A stretch of 64,000 nucleotides of DNA from NCBI GenBank assembly GCA_938035525.1, contig CALHOI010000036.1, positions 1-64,000 of the forward strand, in the 5' to 3' direction. The notes beneath the pieces were generated by a model, which ran no database searches, was not told the DNA's origin, and was given only the letters and a program-made list of their open reading frames with translations. A program made the position numbers and the translations under genes. The stretch's first letter is position 1; each line of letters starts with the position of its first letter. This stretch comes from an uncultured Granulosicoccaceae bacterium (lineage in GTDB: Bacteria > Pseudomonadota > Gammaproteobacteria > Granulosicoccales > Granulosicoccaceae). This document shows, piece after piece, positions 9,444 to 19,343 of this stretch.

Positions 9444-9779
9444 TCAGGCGTCACGCTCAAGTAATTCGAGTTTGTTTGGCTTGTCTTCCCACTCCTTGGC
9501 ATCCGCAGGCGGGTCTTTCTGGATGGTGATAACCGGCCACAGCGCGGATAGCTCGGCGTTGAGGGCCAGAAAGGGTTCGTCTTCTGGTTTCATGTCTTCT
9601 TCGGCGACAATCGCGTTGATGGGACATTCAGGCTCGCAAAGAGAGCAATCAATGCACTCTTCGGGGTCGATAACGAGAAAATTGGGACCTTCGTGAAAGC
9701 AGTCTACTGGGCAGACTTCAACGCAATCAGTGTACTTACACTTGATGCAGTTCTCAGTAACGATGAAGGTCATGGTCAA
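9444..9779 (-). CDS. fdxA: 7Fe ferredoxin
   Basis: [54 protein letters not shown]. Confidence 0.93.
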   Translation of the reverse strand: MTMTFIVTENCIKCKYTDCVEVCPVDCFHEGPNFLVIDPEECIDCSLCEPECPINAIVAEEDMKPEDEPFLALNAELSALWPVITIQKDPPADAKEWEDKPNKLELLERDA

Positions 9780-9916
9780 TCTCTCACGGGTTTGGCTTGG
9801 TAGTTGCAGATAGTACCAAAATTGTCTGTAGCTTGGGCATGGAGCTGGCGGATTCCAGTATGGAGTCCTGCTGCCATCAGATGGAAATTTAAGCAGCTAA
9901 ATAAGCTGGAGTAAAA

Positions 9917-10834
9917 ATGAAGCAAATTAAAAAAGCCGTGTTTCCAGTGGCTGGTATGGGAACACGTTTCCTACCCGCAACAAAAGCTAATCCAAAAGAA
10001 ATGCTGCCGGTGGTGGACAAGCCGCTTATTCAATACGCTGCTGAAGAAGCTGTCGCAGCGGGTATTGATACGCTGATATTTGTTACGGGCCGTAACAAAC
10101 GTTCTATAGAGGATCACTTTGACACAGCTTACGAGCTCGAACGTGAGCTTGAATCCAAAGGCAAAGAAAAGATGCTTGCTGTGCTGAGAGACATTTTGCC
10201 ACCGCATGTTAACTGTGTTTTTATTCGTCAATCTGAAGCGCTTGGTTTGGGTCATGCTGTGTTGTGCGCCAAACCTGTTGTTAACAATGAGCCCTTCGCT
10301 GTTATCCTGGCAGATGATCTGATTAACTTCAGTGAACAGTCTTGCTTAAGCCAGATGGTCGATGTGTTTAACTATCAGCACTGTTCGGTGTTGGGTACTG
10401 AGCCTGTGCCTAAAGAAGATGTTAGCTCTTACGGCATTGTGGCTGGCAGTGAAGTGAAGCCGGGTTTAATGGAAGTGTCAGGCATTGTGGAAAAACCACC
10501 AGTGCATGAAGCGCCAAGCAATGTAGCCGTCGTTGGGCGCTATATCTTAACGCCACGTATTTTTCATCTGCTGGAGAACACCAAGCGCGGCGCGGGTAAC
10601 GAAATTCAACTTACCGATGCAATCGCCGAGCTATTATCTGAACAGCGCGTGCTGTCTTATAATTTTGAAGGACGTCGATTCGACTGTGGCAGCAAGTTAG
10701 GCTACTTAAAGGCTCAAGTTGAATTTGCGCTTGAGCACGAAGAAGTCGGAGCAGAGTTCGCTGATTACCTTGATGAATTGCACAAGAATTTAGGCAGTAA
10801 AGTGGTGCCTATGGCGAAAAAAACCGGTAAGTAA
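9917..10834 (+). CDS. galU: UTP-glucose-1-phosphate uridylyltransferase
   Basis: [41 protein letters not shown]. Confidence 0.94.
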   Translation: MKQIKKAVFPVAGMGTRFLPATKANPKEMLPVVDKPLIQYAAEEAVAAGIDTLIFVTGRNKRSIEDHFDTAYELERELESKGKEKMLAVLRDILPPHVNCVFIRQSEALGLGHAVLCAKPVVNNEPFAVILADDLINFSEQSCLSQMVDVFNYQHCSVLGTEPVPKEDVSSYGIVAGSEVKPGLMEVSGIVEKPPVHEAPSNVAVVGRYILTPRIFHLLENTKRGAGNEIQLTDAIAELLSEQRVLSYNFEGRRFDCGSKLGYLKAQVEFALEHEEVGAEFADYLDELHKNLGSKVVPMAKKTGK

Positions 10835-10876
10835 GCCCGGCTGGTAAACTGTGTGTTAATCGTAAGTGATTGCGGT

Positions 10877-10907
10877 AAAAAAAACCGGCCTCTGAGCCGG
10901 TTTTTTT
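10877..10907 (+). terminator. Rho-independent terminator after galU
   Basis: aaaaaaccggcctctgagccggttttttt. Confidence 0.85.
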
Positions 10908-10936
10908 ATGCGTAACGAAAAGAAAGGAGCGCAAAG

Positions 10937-12145
10937 TTGGACACAAAATTCGAAGCATATTTAAAAGATACGCTCAATGGGATTCACCACGAAGGTCTGT
11001 GGAAGTCGGAACGGCCGTTAACCTCGGCGCAGTCTGGTGTTGTGTCTGTAGCGGCCGAATCTGGTGTTCGTAATGAGGTTATTAATCTGTGCGCCAACAA
11101 CTACCTTGGCTTGGCAAATCACCCCGCACTGATCGATGCCGCTAAATCTGCCATGGATGATTTTGGCTATGGGATGGCCAGCGTCAGATTCATCTGTGGA
11201 ACACACGAATTGCATACCGAGCTTGAACATCAGTTAGCGTCGTTTCTGCAAAAGGACGATGCCATACTCTTTGCAGCTTGTTTCGATGCTAACGGCGGTT
11301 TGTTTGAACCCTTGTTGGGGCCAGAGGATGCAATCATTTCTGATGAATTAAACCATGCCTCAATTATTGATGGCATTCGGCTTTGCAAAGCAAAAAGATA
11401 CCGTTACAAAAATTCGGACATGGAAGATCTTGAATCGCAATTGAAACAGGCCAGACGTGACGGCGCTCGTTTTACCATGATTGCCACCGATGGCGTGTTT
11501 TCCATGGATGGTTATTTGGCTGACCTTGCCACTATCACCGAACTTGCTGAACAGTACGAAGCACTTGTTATGGTCGACGATTGTCATGCAACCGGTTTTA
11601 TGGGACCGCAAGGCAGGGGTACGGCTGCCCACTTTGGTGTTAATGACAAAGTAGACGTGGTGACTGGTACCTTGGGCAAAGCTCTCGGTGGCGCTATAGG
11701 TGGTTACGTGGCGGGTAAGCAGCCCATTATTGATTTACTGCGCCAGCGTGCTCGACCTTATTTGTTTTCCAATGCATTACCACCCAGTGTTTTGGCCGCC
11801 TCCATTGAAGCCCTGCGCTTGGTGCAAGAAGGAGACACGCTTCGCAGTCAGCTTTTTAGTAATGCCGCTTATTGGCGTGATGGGCTCGAAAAACTGGGTT
11901 TTATGCTTAACCCTGGCGAACACCCGATTATTCCAGTGATGTTGGGAGATGCGCAGCTTTCGCAGCAACTGGCCGGCCGGCTTTTTGAAAAAGGTATTTA
12001 TGTCTCAGGGTTTTTCTTTCCGGTTGTACCCAAAGGCACGGCACGCATCAGAACACAAATGAACGCGTCACTGAGCCACGCTGATCTCGATAGAGCACTG
12101 GATGCGTTTGCGCAAGCGGGACGCGAAGTAGGAGTGCTTGCATGA
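10937..12145 (+). CDS. kbl: 2-amino-3-ketobutyrate CoA ligase (TTG start)
   Basis: [31 protein letters not shown]; overlaps tdh by 4 bp. Confidence 0.94.
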   Translation: MDTKFEAYLKDTLNGIHHEGLWKSERPLTSAQSGVVSVAAESGVRNEVINLCANNYLGLANHPALIDAAKSAMDDFGYGMASVRFICGTHELHTELEHQLASFLQKDDAILFAACFDANGGLFEPLLGPEDAIISDELNHASIIDGIRLCKAKRYRYKNSDMEDLESQLKQARRDGARFTMIATDGVFSMDGYLADLATITELAEQYEALVMVDDCHATGFMGPQGRGTAAHFGVNDKVDVVTGTLGKALGGAIGGYVAGKQPIIDLLRQRARPYLFSNALPPSVLAASIEALRLVQEGDTLRSQLFSNAAYWRDGLEKLGFMLNPGEHPIIPVMLGDAQLSQQLAGRLFEKGIYVSGFFFPVVPKGTARIRTQMNASLSHADLDRALDAFAQAGREVGVLA

Positions 12146-13209
12146 GTGGCGACACACAGGCATCAATGAAAGCACTGGTTAAGGCACATGCTAAAGAAAG
12201 CCTGTGGTTACAAGATGTACCAGTACCTGAACCCGGTGACGATGATGTGCTTATCCGTATCAACAAAACAGGTATTTGTGGCACAGATTGTCATATCTGG
12301 AATTGGGATGAGTGGGCCGCTAAAACCGTTCCTGTTCCGTTAATAGTGGGTCATGAGTTTGCCGGAGAAATTGTTGAACTCGGGCGAAACGTTAAAGGCT
12401 TATCAGTCGGGCAACGTGTCAGCGGTGAAGGTCACCTGGTGGGCAATGAGTCCAGACAATCCCGTTCGGGTAAATTTCATCTCGATCCAGAAACACGTGG
12501 CATTGGGGTTAATGAGCCTGGCGCGTTTGCCGAGTATTTAAGGCTCGATGCTTTTAATGTGGTTGCTTTACCAGATGATGTCAGCGACGATATCGGCGCC
12601 ATTCTTGACCCACTGGGAAATGCGGTGCACACGGCATTGAGTTTTGATCTTGTTAGTGAGGATGTGCTGATAACCGGTGCTGGCCCCATTGGCATCATGG
12701 CAGCTGCGGTTGCTCGACACGCAGGCGCGCGACACGTTGTTATTACCGATGTAAATGAGGCCAGGCTGAAACTTGCAGCCCAAGTGGCTGACTTAATCCC
12801 GGTTAATGTGGCTACCGAAGACCTACAAGATGTGATGAACAAACTTGGGTTAAAAGAGGGTTTTGATGTTGGCATGGAGATGTCTGGCAATCAGCAGGCG
12901 CTTGATCAAATGATCGAGGCCATGGTCATGGGTGGCCGCATTGCCATGCTTGGCATACCACCAGGTAAAAGCCCGGTTGACTGGTCGCGCATTGTGATTA
13001 AAGCCAATAATCTTAAAGGTGTATACGGGCGAGAAATATTTGAAACCTGGTACAAGATGATCGCCATGTTGCAAAACGGTCTTGATGTATCGAAGGTCAT
13101 CACGCATCGATACTCTGCCAAGGACTTTGAAATCGGCTTTGCACAAATGCTTGGCGGGTCCAGTGGCAAGGTTGTGCTGGATTGGACGGCGGTTAATTCG
13201 GCCGACTAG
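12142..13209 (+). CDS. tdh: L-threonine 3-dehydrogenase
   Basis: Zn-dependent MDR family: [27 protein letters not shown]; operon with kbl. Confidence 0.94.
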   Translation: MSGDTQASMKALVKAHAKESLWLQDVPVPEPGDDDVLIRINKTGICGTDCHIWNWDEWAAKTVPVPLIVGHEFAGEIVELGRNVKGLSVGQRVSGEGHLVGNESRQSRSGKFHLDPETRGIGVNEPGAFAEYLRLDAFNVVALPDDVSDDIGAILDPLGNAVHTALSFDLVSEDVLITGAGPIGIMAAAVARHAGARHVVITDVNEARLKLAAQVADLIPVNVATEDLQDVMNKLGLKEGFDVGMEMSGNQQALDQMIEAMVMGGRIAMLGIPPGKSPVDWSRIVIKANNLKGVYGREIFETWYKMIAMLQNGLDVSKVITHRYSAKDFEIGFAQMLGGSSGKVVLDWTAVNSAD

Positions 13210-13243
13210 TTCTTTCGATGAAGCACAATCCTTCCTTTATATA

Positions 13244-13266
13244 ACGGATAGCGATCAGCTATCCGT
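13244..13266. terminator. Hairpin between convergent tdh and the flavoprotein gene
   Basis: acggatagc-gatca-gctatccgt perfect 9-bp stem; no strong U tract. Confidence 0.4.
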
Positions 13267-13281
13267 CAGTTTCCCGGTTGT

Positions 13282-15705
13282 TTACGCCCGCAGTTTTTCA
13301 TTTTCTGGGTCAAACAACGGCTCGGCAACCACGGTTGCTTTCACCTCATTACCCAGAACTCTAACGCTAAGCGCGGTGCCAGGCGCTGCTTTGTCTGAAT
13401 TGACATAACCCAGTGCAACACTTTTGTTGAGCCGATAACCAAAGCCGCCACTGGTGCAGTAACCAATAATATTGTCGCCATCCATGATAGTGCTGCCGTA
13501 GATGGCATCGTAATCGGTGTTGCCAAGTTCTAATTGTACAAACGACAAGGCTGTGCCTTTTTGCTGTATCTCAAGCAGTGCTGCTTTACCTGGAAATTCA
13601 GTTTCTTTATCCAGTTTTATGAATCGATCAAGCCCTGCCATAATTGGCGATGTTTCGTGATCGAGTTCGGCTTGCATCGCACGATAGCCTTTTTCCAGTC
13701 GCATACCGTCCATTGCATACTGACCAAAGTCGCGCAAGTCGATACCAACGTTAGAGGCTGATTCGAACAAGGCCTTGTACACGTCCAGCGCTGCGCTGTT
13801 GGTAACGTGTAGCTCCCAACCCAGCTCACCAATGTAGTTAACGCGCAGTGCCATTAGTTTATGTCCAGCCACACTGACTTGTTGCATTGAAAGCCATTTG
13901 AAGTTGGCATTATCCAGTGGCGCATCGCAGATGGGTTGCAAAACATCCCGCGACTTTGGACCTGCCAACACGATGGTACTGTTGTTGTCGGTAATGTCTT
14001 GAACGCTAATTGAGGAGCCCTCTGGTAAGGCTTTTTCCAGCCAATCCAGATCGTGCACTCGTGATGGTGCACCACCGATTAACAAGTAGTGATCGTCGCT
14101 GATACCGGTGATTGTCATCTCACAACCAATGCCACCATTGGGGTAACAGAAATAACTTAGTGAGAGTCTGCCGGGAGAGGGCACACGCCCTGCAATTTGT
14201 GCGTCCAGCCATTGTGCTGCACCAGCGCCTTTGACTTCAAATTTTGCGAATCCGCATAAGTCGAGTACCCCTGCGTGTGTTGCCACATGTAAAGCTTCCC
14301 GTTTGGCGGCTTCAAAAAATCCACCGTGCCCGTAGCTTGGCTCTGCATTAACATTGTCATCTGCCTGTGCAAACCACATGGGACGCTCATAACCACCGCG
14401 TGCACCGTATTGTGCGTTCTTTGCTTTTAAGGTGTCGTGAAGCGGGCTGGTTAATCGTGGGCGACCGCCGGGCCATTCGTCATGTGGGAAGAAGATCGCG
14501 TACTCTTGACCATACAGCTCTTTGGCTCGATCAACCACGTAATCCTGGTCGGCGTAATCACCAAACCGACGTGAGTCCATTGTCCACATGTCCCACTCGG
14601 GGCGTCCATCGATAATCCATTCGGCCATGGTTTTGCCGGCACCGCCGCCTTGGCAAATGCCAAAGCTGAAGCTGTTGCAGTGGTATACGTTTTCAAGTCC
14701 TTTTGCCGGACCAACATTAGGTATGCCGTCTGGCGTATAGGGAATAGGGCCGTTAATAACACGCTGCACCCCAACGCTGCCCAGTATGGGTAAGCGCTCG
14801 CAGGCTTGTTCGATGTACCACTCAAGGCGTTCAAGGTCGTCAGGGTAGAGCTGATACGCAAAGTTTTCCGGCAGTTTGCCATCGGCCCAATGCGGGGTTG
14901 CCTGTTTTTCATATGGCCCTAATATAAGACCGGTTTTTTCCTGCCGTAAGTAGTAAGAGTCGTCGGGGTCGCGAATCAATGGCATCAATGAATCCATTTG
15001 TTCAAGCTCTGGTACCGATTCTGTCACCAGATACTGGTGCTGCATTGAAACAACGGGCAGGTATTGCCCGAATAACTCACTGACCTCACCAGCACGGTAG
15101 CCGGCTGCATTGACAACATGTTCGCAGGTATACGCGTTTTCGGGGGTGGTGACCTTCCAAAGTTTTCCAACTCGCTCAACCGCGGTGACTCGGGTAAAGC
15201 GTTTTATCTCAGCACCCATTTTACGAGACGCCGCTGCCAGAGCTTGCGTCAGTTGGCTGGGATCGATGTCGCCATCATGTGGGTCCCATAAACCGCCAAT
15301 GAGACCCTCTGTGCTCATCAGTGGCAGACGTTCTTGCATTTGCTCAGGACTCAGTAGCTCGTAGCCCAGACCCATTGCGTTGGCCATGTCATGTACGTGC
15401 TGAAATTCCTGCCAGCGCGCCTCTCCCTGAGCCAGGCGAATTGAACCTGTTTGGTGATAGTTAATTGGGTAGGCCGGGTCTTTAGCCAGCTTTGCATATA
15501 ACTCAGTGCTGTAATGCTGGAGCTTGATAATATTTCGGCTGCCTGAAAACGTGGGGATGTTACCTGCAGCATGCCAGGTGGAACCGGACGTGAGTTCGTC
15601 CATTTCCAGTAGCAGTGTGTCGGTCCAGCCACGTAGTGCGAGATGGTACTGGGCACTGCATCCGGCGACACCGCCACCAATAATCAGAACTTTTGCGTCG
15701 GCCAT
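13282..15705 (-). CDS. FAD-dependent oxidoreductase with C-terminal GcvT-like domain (dimethylglycine/sarcosine dehydrogenase family)
   Basis: VLIIGGGVAGCSAQYHLALRGW, SGSTWHAAGNIPTF, plus aminomethyltransferase-like C-terminal half. Confidence 0.88.
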   Translation of the reverse strand: MADAKVLIIGGGVAGCSAQYHLALRGWTDTLLLEMDELTSGSTWHAAGNIPTFSGSRNIIKLQHYSTELYAKLAKDPAYPINYHQTGSIRLAQGEARWQEFQHVHDMANAMGLGYELLSPEQMQERLPLMSTEGLIGGLWDPHDGDIDPSQLTQALAAASRKMGAEIKRFTRVTAVERVGKLWKVTTPENAYTCEHVVNAAGYRAGEVSELFGQYLPVVSMQHQYLVTESVPELEQMDSLMPLIRDPDDSYYLRQEKTGLILGPYEKQATPHWADGKLPENFAYQLYPDDLERLEWYIEQACERLPILGSVGVQRVINGPIPYTPDGIPNVGPAKGLENVYHCNSFSFGICQGGGAGKTMAEWIIDGRPEWDMWTMDSRRFGDYADQDYVVDRAKELYGQEYAIFFPHDEWPGGRPRLTSPLHDTLKAKNAQYGARGGYERPMWFAQADDNVNAEPSYGHGGFFEAAKREALHVATHAGVLDLCGFAKFEVKGAGAAQWLDAQIAGRVPSPGRLSLSYFCYPNGGIGCEMTITGISDDHYLLIGGAPSRVHDLDWLEKALPEGSSISVQDITDNNSTIVLAGPKSRDVLQPICDAPLDNANFKWLSMQQVSVAGHKLMALRVNYIGELGWELHVTNSAALDVYKALFESASNVGIDLRDFGQYAMDGMRLEKGYRAMQAELDHETSPIMAGLDRFIKLDKETEFPGKAALLEIQQKGTALSFVQLELGNTDYDAIYGSTIMDGDNIIGYCTSGGFGYRLNKSVALGYVNSDKAAPGTALSVRVLGNEVKATVVAEPLFDPENEKLRA

Positions 15706-15851
15706 AGGGGGTAGAAATCCAAATAAGGTGAGTTTGAGACTACAATATTATCTCGCGAATCGTAGGTCAGGGGCCAGATAGGCTTAACTTATGGCGACAA
15801 TTCTTTGATTGGCGAAGGCACTTCTCACCTTAAACTGACCATCAGCGCACA

Positions 15852-17039
15852 ATGAATCCAGCAAGCAAAGCAATCAGCGCCATATTCGGGGTGTTCTTTC
15901 TGCAATCGGCCGTGTTGGGCAATTGGATTCCGCGCATACCTGATTTAAAAGTATCACTGGGGCTCAGCGATGCTGCGCTTGGATTGTGCTTGCTGGCTAT
16001 ACCGCTGGGTACTGTCGTTGGCCTGGTGCTGTCGGGCGGGATCATTGAGCGAACCGGTTTAAGGCGTGCCTGCCAGATTTTTTTACCGGCCTGGGCCATC
16101 TCTTTTGTGTTCCCGGCCGTGGCGCAGTCGCCGTTGGGCTTTGCGGTGTTCCTGTTTTTCAGTGGTGCTGTGCTGGGTTTAACCGAGGTGGCCATGAACA
16201 CAGAAGCTGATCGCATTGAGCTTGTGTTTAAAAAGCGCATCATGTCGCGTTGCCATGGTTTTTGGAGCCTTGGTTCAATGGCGGGTGCACTGCTCGGAGG
16301 TGTGATTGCGCAATTGGGAACCACCGTATTAATTCATTTTTGCCTGGTTATGCCACTGATCGCCGTGCTGGGATTCTGGGTTGCATCCAGACTACCGCAA
16401 ACCAAATCAGTGGTTGCGGCCGATGCCCACGGCTCGTCATCGCATTTTAGCCTGCCGTCCAAAGCCATATTACTGCTGTGCGTTATGCCTATGGGCATCA
16501 TGGTAATAGAAGGTGCTTTTATAGATTGGTCCGCTGTGTTTGTGCGTACATTGCTCGATGCATCGCCGTTGGTTATCAGTATTATTTATTCTTTTTTCGC
16601 GGCAGTCATGGCAGCGGTTCGACTCAGCGGGGATGCTATCGGGGAGCGCTTCGCTGCCAAACAGATAGTTCAGGTGTCTGGCGTGGCAGCGTCGCTGGGA
16701 ATTGTTATTTTTGCCAGTGCACCCAATGTAGGTGTTGCCATGCTAGGCGCGGCTTTAAGCGGGATGGGAGTTGCAATCGTGTACCCGCTGGCGATGACGG
16801 CAGCGGCCCGTCGACCTGGCACACCCGCCGATAATGTTGCCGCGATGACCATGGTGTCGTTCACTGCATTTTTGTTGGCACCGCCGCTTATTGGCTTCGT
16901 TTCTGATGTATTCGGTTTACGCATCGCACTGTTAATGCTCGCTCCAATAGCGGCATCGACCGCCTTACTCGCCTCGGAAGCGACGCCACAGAATGCACCG
17001 CTCAACAACGGTGCTGTTGCTAAAAGGGGCGGCAGTTAA
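15852..17039 (+). CDS. MFS transporter
   Basis: ~12 hydrophobic segments; MFS-like N-terminal GNWIPRIPDLKVSLGLSDAALGLCLLAIPLG. Confidence 0.8.
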   Translation: MNPASKAISAIFGVFFLQSAVLGNWIPRIPDLKVSLGLSDAALGLCLLAIPLGTVVGLVLSGGIIERTGLRRACQIFLPAWAISFVFPAVAQSPLGFAVFLFFSGAVLGLTEVAMNTEADRIELVFKKRIMSRCHGFWSLGSMAGALLGGVIAQLGTTVLIHFCLVMPLIAVLGFWVASRLPQTKSVVAADAHGSSSHFSLPSKAILLLCVMPMGIMVIEGAFIDWSAVFVRTLLDASPLVISIIYSFFAAVMAAVRLSGDAIGERFAAKQIVQVSGVAASLGIVIFASAPNVGVAMLGAALSGMGVAIVYPLAMTAAARRPGTPADNVAAMTMVSFTAFLLAPPLIGFVSDVFGLRIALLMLAPIAASTALLASEATPQNAPLNNGAVAKRGGS

Positions 17040-17072
17040 CTTCAGCTGGCTTTGGCCCGCATGTAATGAGCG

Positions 17073-17726
17073 TCAAATTTCTATTAGGTGATTCGGCAAC
17101 TCATCGGGACGGCCATGTTCGGCCGGAAAGTGTTCGTGGAGCACCTGTTTGCAGTGTTCAACGGTGTTGGAAAATCCGGTAGCGATATTGCCAGAGCGCA
17201 TATGAGAAATAAAATCATTGACGCATTGGTTCCAGACGCGGTTATCAACGACATCAGCTATGCCTTTGTCGACAATGATTTCGACATAGTGCTCGGCAAC
17301 CGATACAAAAATTAGTACACCGGTGTTGCCTTTGGTCAGGTGCAGGTTTTGCAGAAAAAACTGCTCGTGTGCATGCCGGCGAGCACGATGCAATTTGACC
17401 GATTTAGGGATAAGCCAGAAACGTAACGGGGAATAAAAGAACAGGCTTGCCAGCCCTAAAAACACGAGTACTTGAATTGGGTACAGCGCAGACAAGGCCA
17501 ATACCGACTCATCCTGATACGTCCAGCCGCCCGTTGTTAGTGTCAGGTATAAAAAATACCAGCCGGGAATACTCAGTGCTGCCAGGGCAGCCCACAGTAA
17601 GGGTATGTAACGATAGTCATCACTTTGTTGTGCAATGACCGTGACTATTTCCGCGCTGGTGCCAGATTCTGCATCGTGGATTTGTGCGCGCAAAGCCTCT
17701 TTTTGTGTTTCATCTAAAAATGCCAT
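17073..17726 (-). CDS. TPM-domain membrane protein
   Basis: GNTGVLIFVSVAEHYVEIIVDKGIADVV; start (17724-17726) overlaps the stop of the upstream TPM gene. Confidence 0.75.
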   Translation of the reverse strand: MAFLDETQKEALRAQIHDAESGTSAEIVTVIAQQSDDYRYIPLLWAALAALSIPGWYFLYLTLTTGGWTYQDESVLALSALYPIQVLVFLGLASLFFYSPLRFWLIPKSVKLHRARRHAHEQFFLQNLHLTKGNTGVLIFVSVAEHYVEIIVDKGIADVVDNRVWNQCVNDFISHMRSGNIATGFSNTVEHCKQVLHEHFPAEHGRPDELPNHLIEI

Positions 17727-18592
17727 TACCAACTTCCCGATGCGCCACCGCCGCCAAAGCTGCCGCCACCGCCGCTGAAGCCACCACCAAAGCCGCCGCG
17801 ACCCATGCTGCCACCGGCGCCATACATGCCGCCGCCGCGCCCGCCACGGCCGCCCCCGTTTATATTGGGAAAGAAGAAGTAGATGAGTGCGAATACAGCC
17901 AGACCGATGGTTATGCCGATAAAGATATTGCTGCTGAGCACTGTCACGAACAGTCCGGCAAAACTACCCGGAAATGCCGCAGAAGCGGCGCGTTGCAATC
18001 CGCGTCCGCGAAGCAGCGCAGGTACTGCAATCATGCCAATGAAAAATAACGGGATGAAGTCGAATGGCTTATTGTTATGTTGACGTCGTGTTATGGGTTC
18101 GGCTTTGTACTCACCAACAACTGCTTGCAGAATGCCATTAATACCTGACTTTATGCCGCCAGGGTAATCGTCCTCCTTAAATGCGGGTAGCATGTTGCGC
18201 CGGATAATTTGCCCAGCCAGTCCGTCCGGTAACGCGCCCTCCAAACCATATCCCACTTCGATTCTGACTTTACGTTCATTGGGTGCAACCAATAGAATCA
18301 CGCCGTTGTTTTTCTCTTCGGTGCCGATGCCCCATGTGCGGCCCAGGCGCAGGGCATAGTCTGAATCGGCATAGCCTTCGAGTGAATTAACGGTGACAAC
18401 AATGACTTGGTTGGATGTTTGTTCTTCGTGTTCGGCTAGTTGCTGAGTCAGAGACGCTTCATCTTCTGGACTTAACAGATTTGCCTGATCAACAACCCGC
18501 CCATTGAGTGCTGGAAAGTCGGGTGTGGATTGTGCCAGTACCTGTGCGAACATTATGGTACCGACACATAACAATGCGGCCTTTGAAAGCAT
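17726..18592 (-). CDS. TPM-domain (YgcG-like) protein with Gly-rich C-terminus
   Basis: GRVVDQANLLSPEDEASL..., VILLVAPNERKVRIEVGYGLEGALPD, GGGGSFGGGGASGSW tail. Confidence 0.85.
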   Translation of the reverse strand: MLSKAALLCVGTIMFAQVLAQSTPDFPALNGRVVDQANLLSPEDEASLTQQLAEHEEQTSNQVIVVTVNSLEGYADSDYALRLGRTWGIGTEEKNNGVILLVAPNERKVRIEVGYGLEGALPDGLAGQIIRRNMLPAFKEDDYPGGIKSGINGILQAVVGEYKAEPITRRQHNNKPFDFIPLFFIGMIAVPALLRGRGLQRAASAAFPGSFAGLFVTVLSSNIFIGITIGLAVFALIYFFFPNINGGGRGGRGGGMYGAGGSMGRGGFGGGFSGGGGSFGGGGASGSW

Positions 18593-18610
18593 GACTGGTT
18601 ATCGGGTGAT

Positions 18611-19276
18611 TTAGTTGGTGTTGAAATCAACTGTTGGGGTTTGGGTTTCGCTTGCCGATACAGCAAACGTTTCTTTGGCCGTGTTTTCTGAGTACATGAA
18701 CTTTCTCCACCAGCGGCCAGGAATGGTACGCAGTTCGGTATTGTATTGCTGGACTGCTGTTATGTAGTCGCCTCTGGCAACCGCAATGCGATTTTCCGTG
18801 CCTTCTAGCTGATTTTGCAAGGCAAGAAAGTTTTCGTTTGATTTTAAATCAGGGTAGCGCTCCGCGACCAGCATAAGCTTGGACAAGGCTCCGCCCAAGC
18901 CGGCCTGATTTTGTTGAAACAACTCGAAAGCCGCAGGATCGGAAAGCATCTCTGGTGAGACGTTCATTTGAGATACTTTTGCGCGGGCTTCAGTGACCTC
19001 AATGAAGACGTCTTTTTCCTGTGCGGCAAAACCTTTTACGGTTTCGATTAAATTAGGCACCAGATCGGCACGCCGTTTGTACTGGTTTTGTACTTCACTC
19101 CAGGCACCGTCGACGGCTTCGTCGTAGGTTGGGATATTGTTGATACCACAACCACCAAGGAACAAGAGCGATACCAGAGATACCAGCAGGGTGGTGAATT
19201 TTGTAGTCAGTTTCGTAGTCACTTTCGTAGTCGTTGTTGCAACCATAGCGCTCATGATGGAAGTCTCCAAATGCAT
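18611..19276 (-). CDS. lemA: LemA family protein
   Basis: YDEAVDGAWSEVQNQYKRRADLVPNLIETVKGFAAQEKDVF; N-terminal repeat TTKVTTKLTTKFTT before lipobox LFLGGC. Confidence 0.92.
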   Translation of the reverse strand: MHLETSIMSAMVATTTTKVTTKLTTKFTTLLVSLVSLLFLGGCGINNIPTYDEAVDGAWSEVQNQYKRRADLVPNLIETVKGFAAQEKDVFIEVTEARAKVSQMNVSPEMLSDPAAFELFQQNQAGLGGALSKLMLVAERYPDLKSNENFLALQNQLEGTENRIAVARGDYITAVQQYNTELRTIPGRWWRKFMYSENTAKETFAVSASETQTPTVDFNTN

Positions 19277-19343
19277 AAAGTCATGATAACAGGAAGCGTA
19301 ATCTCATTGAGACTTGAGTGTCTCATGCGTGTAACAATACCGT

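Noticed and set aside
14451-14912. 153-aa minus ORF within the flavoprotein gene
   Set aside because: Alternative frame of a clearly conserved CDS on the same strand.
15706-15851. Glycine riboswitch upstream of the dimethylglycine dehydrogenase-like gene
   Set aside because: No paired-aptamer architecture could be recognised in the ~146-bp gap.
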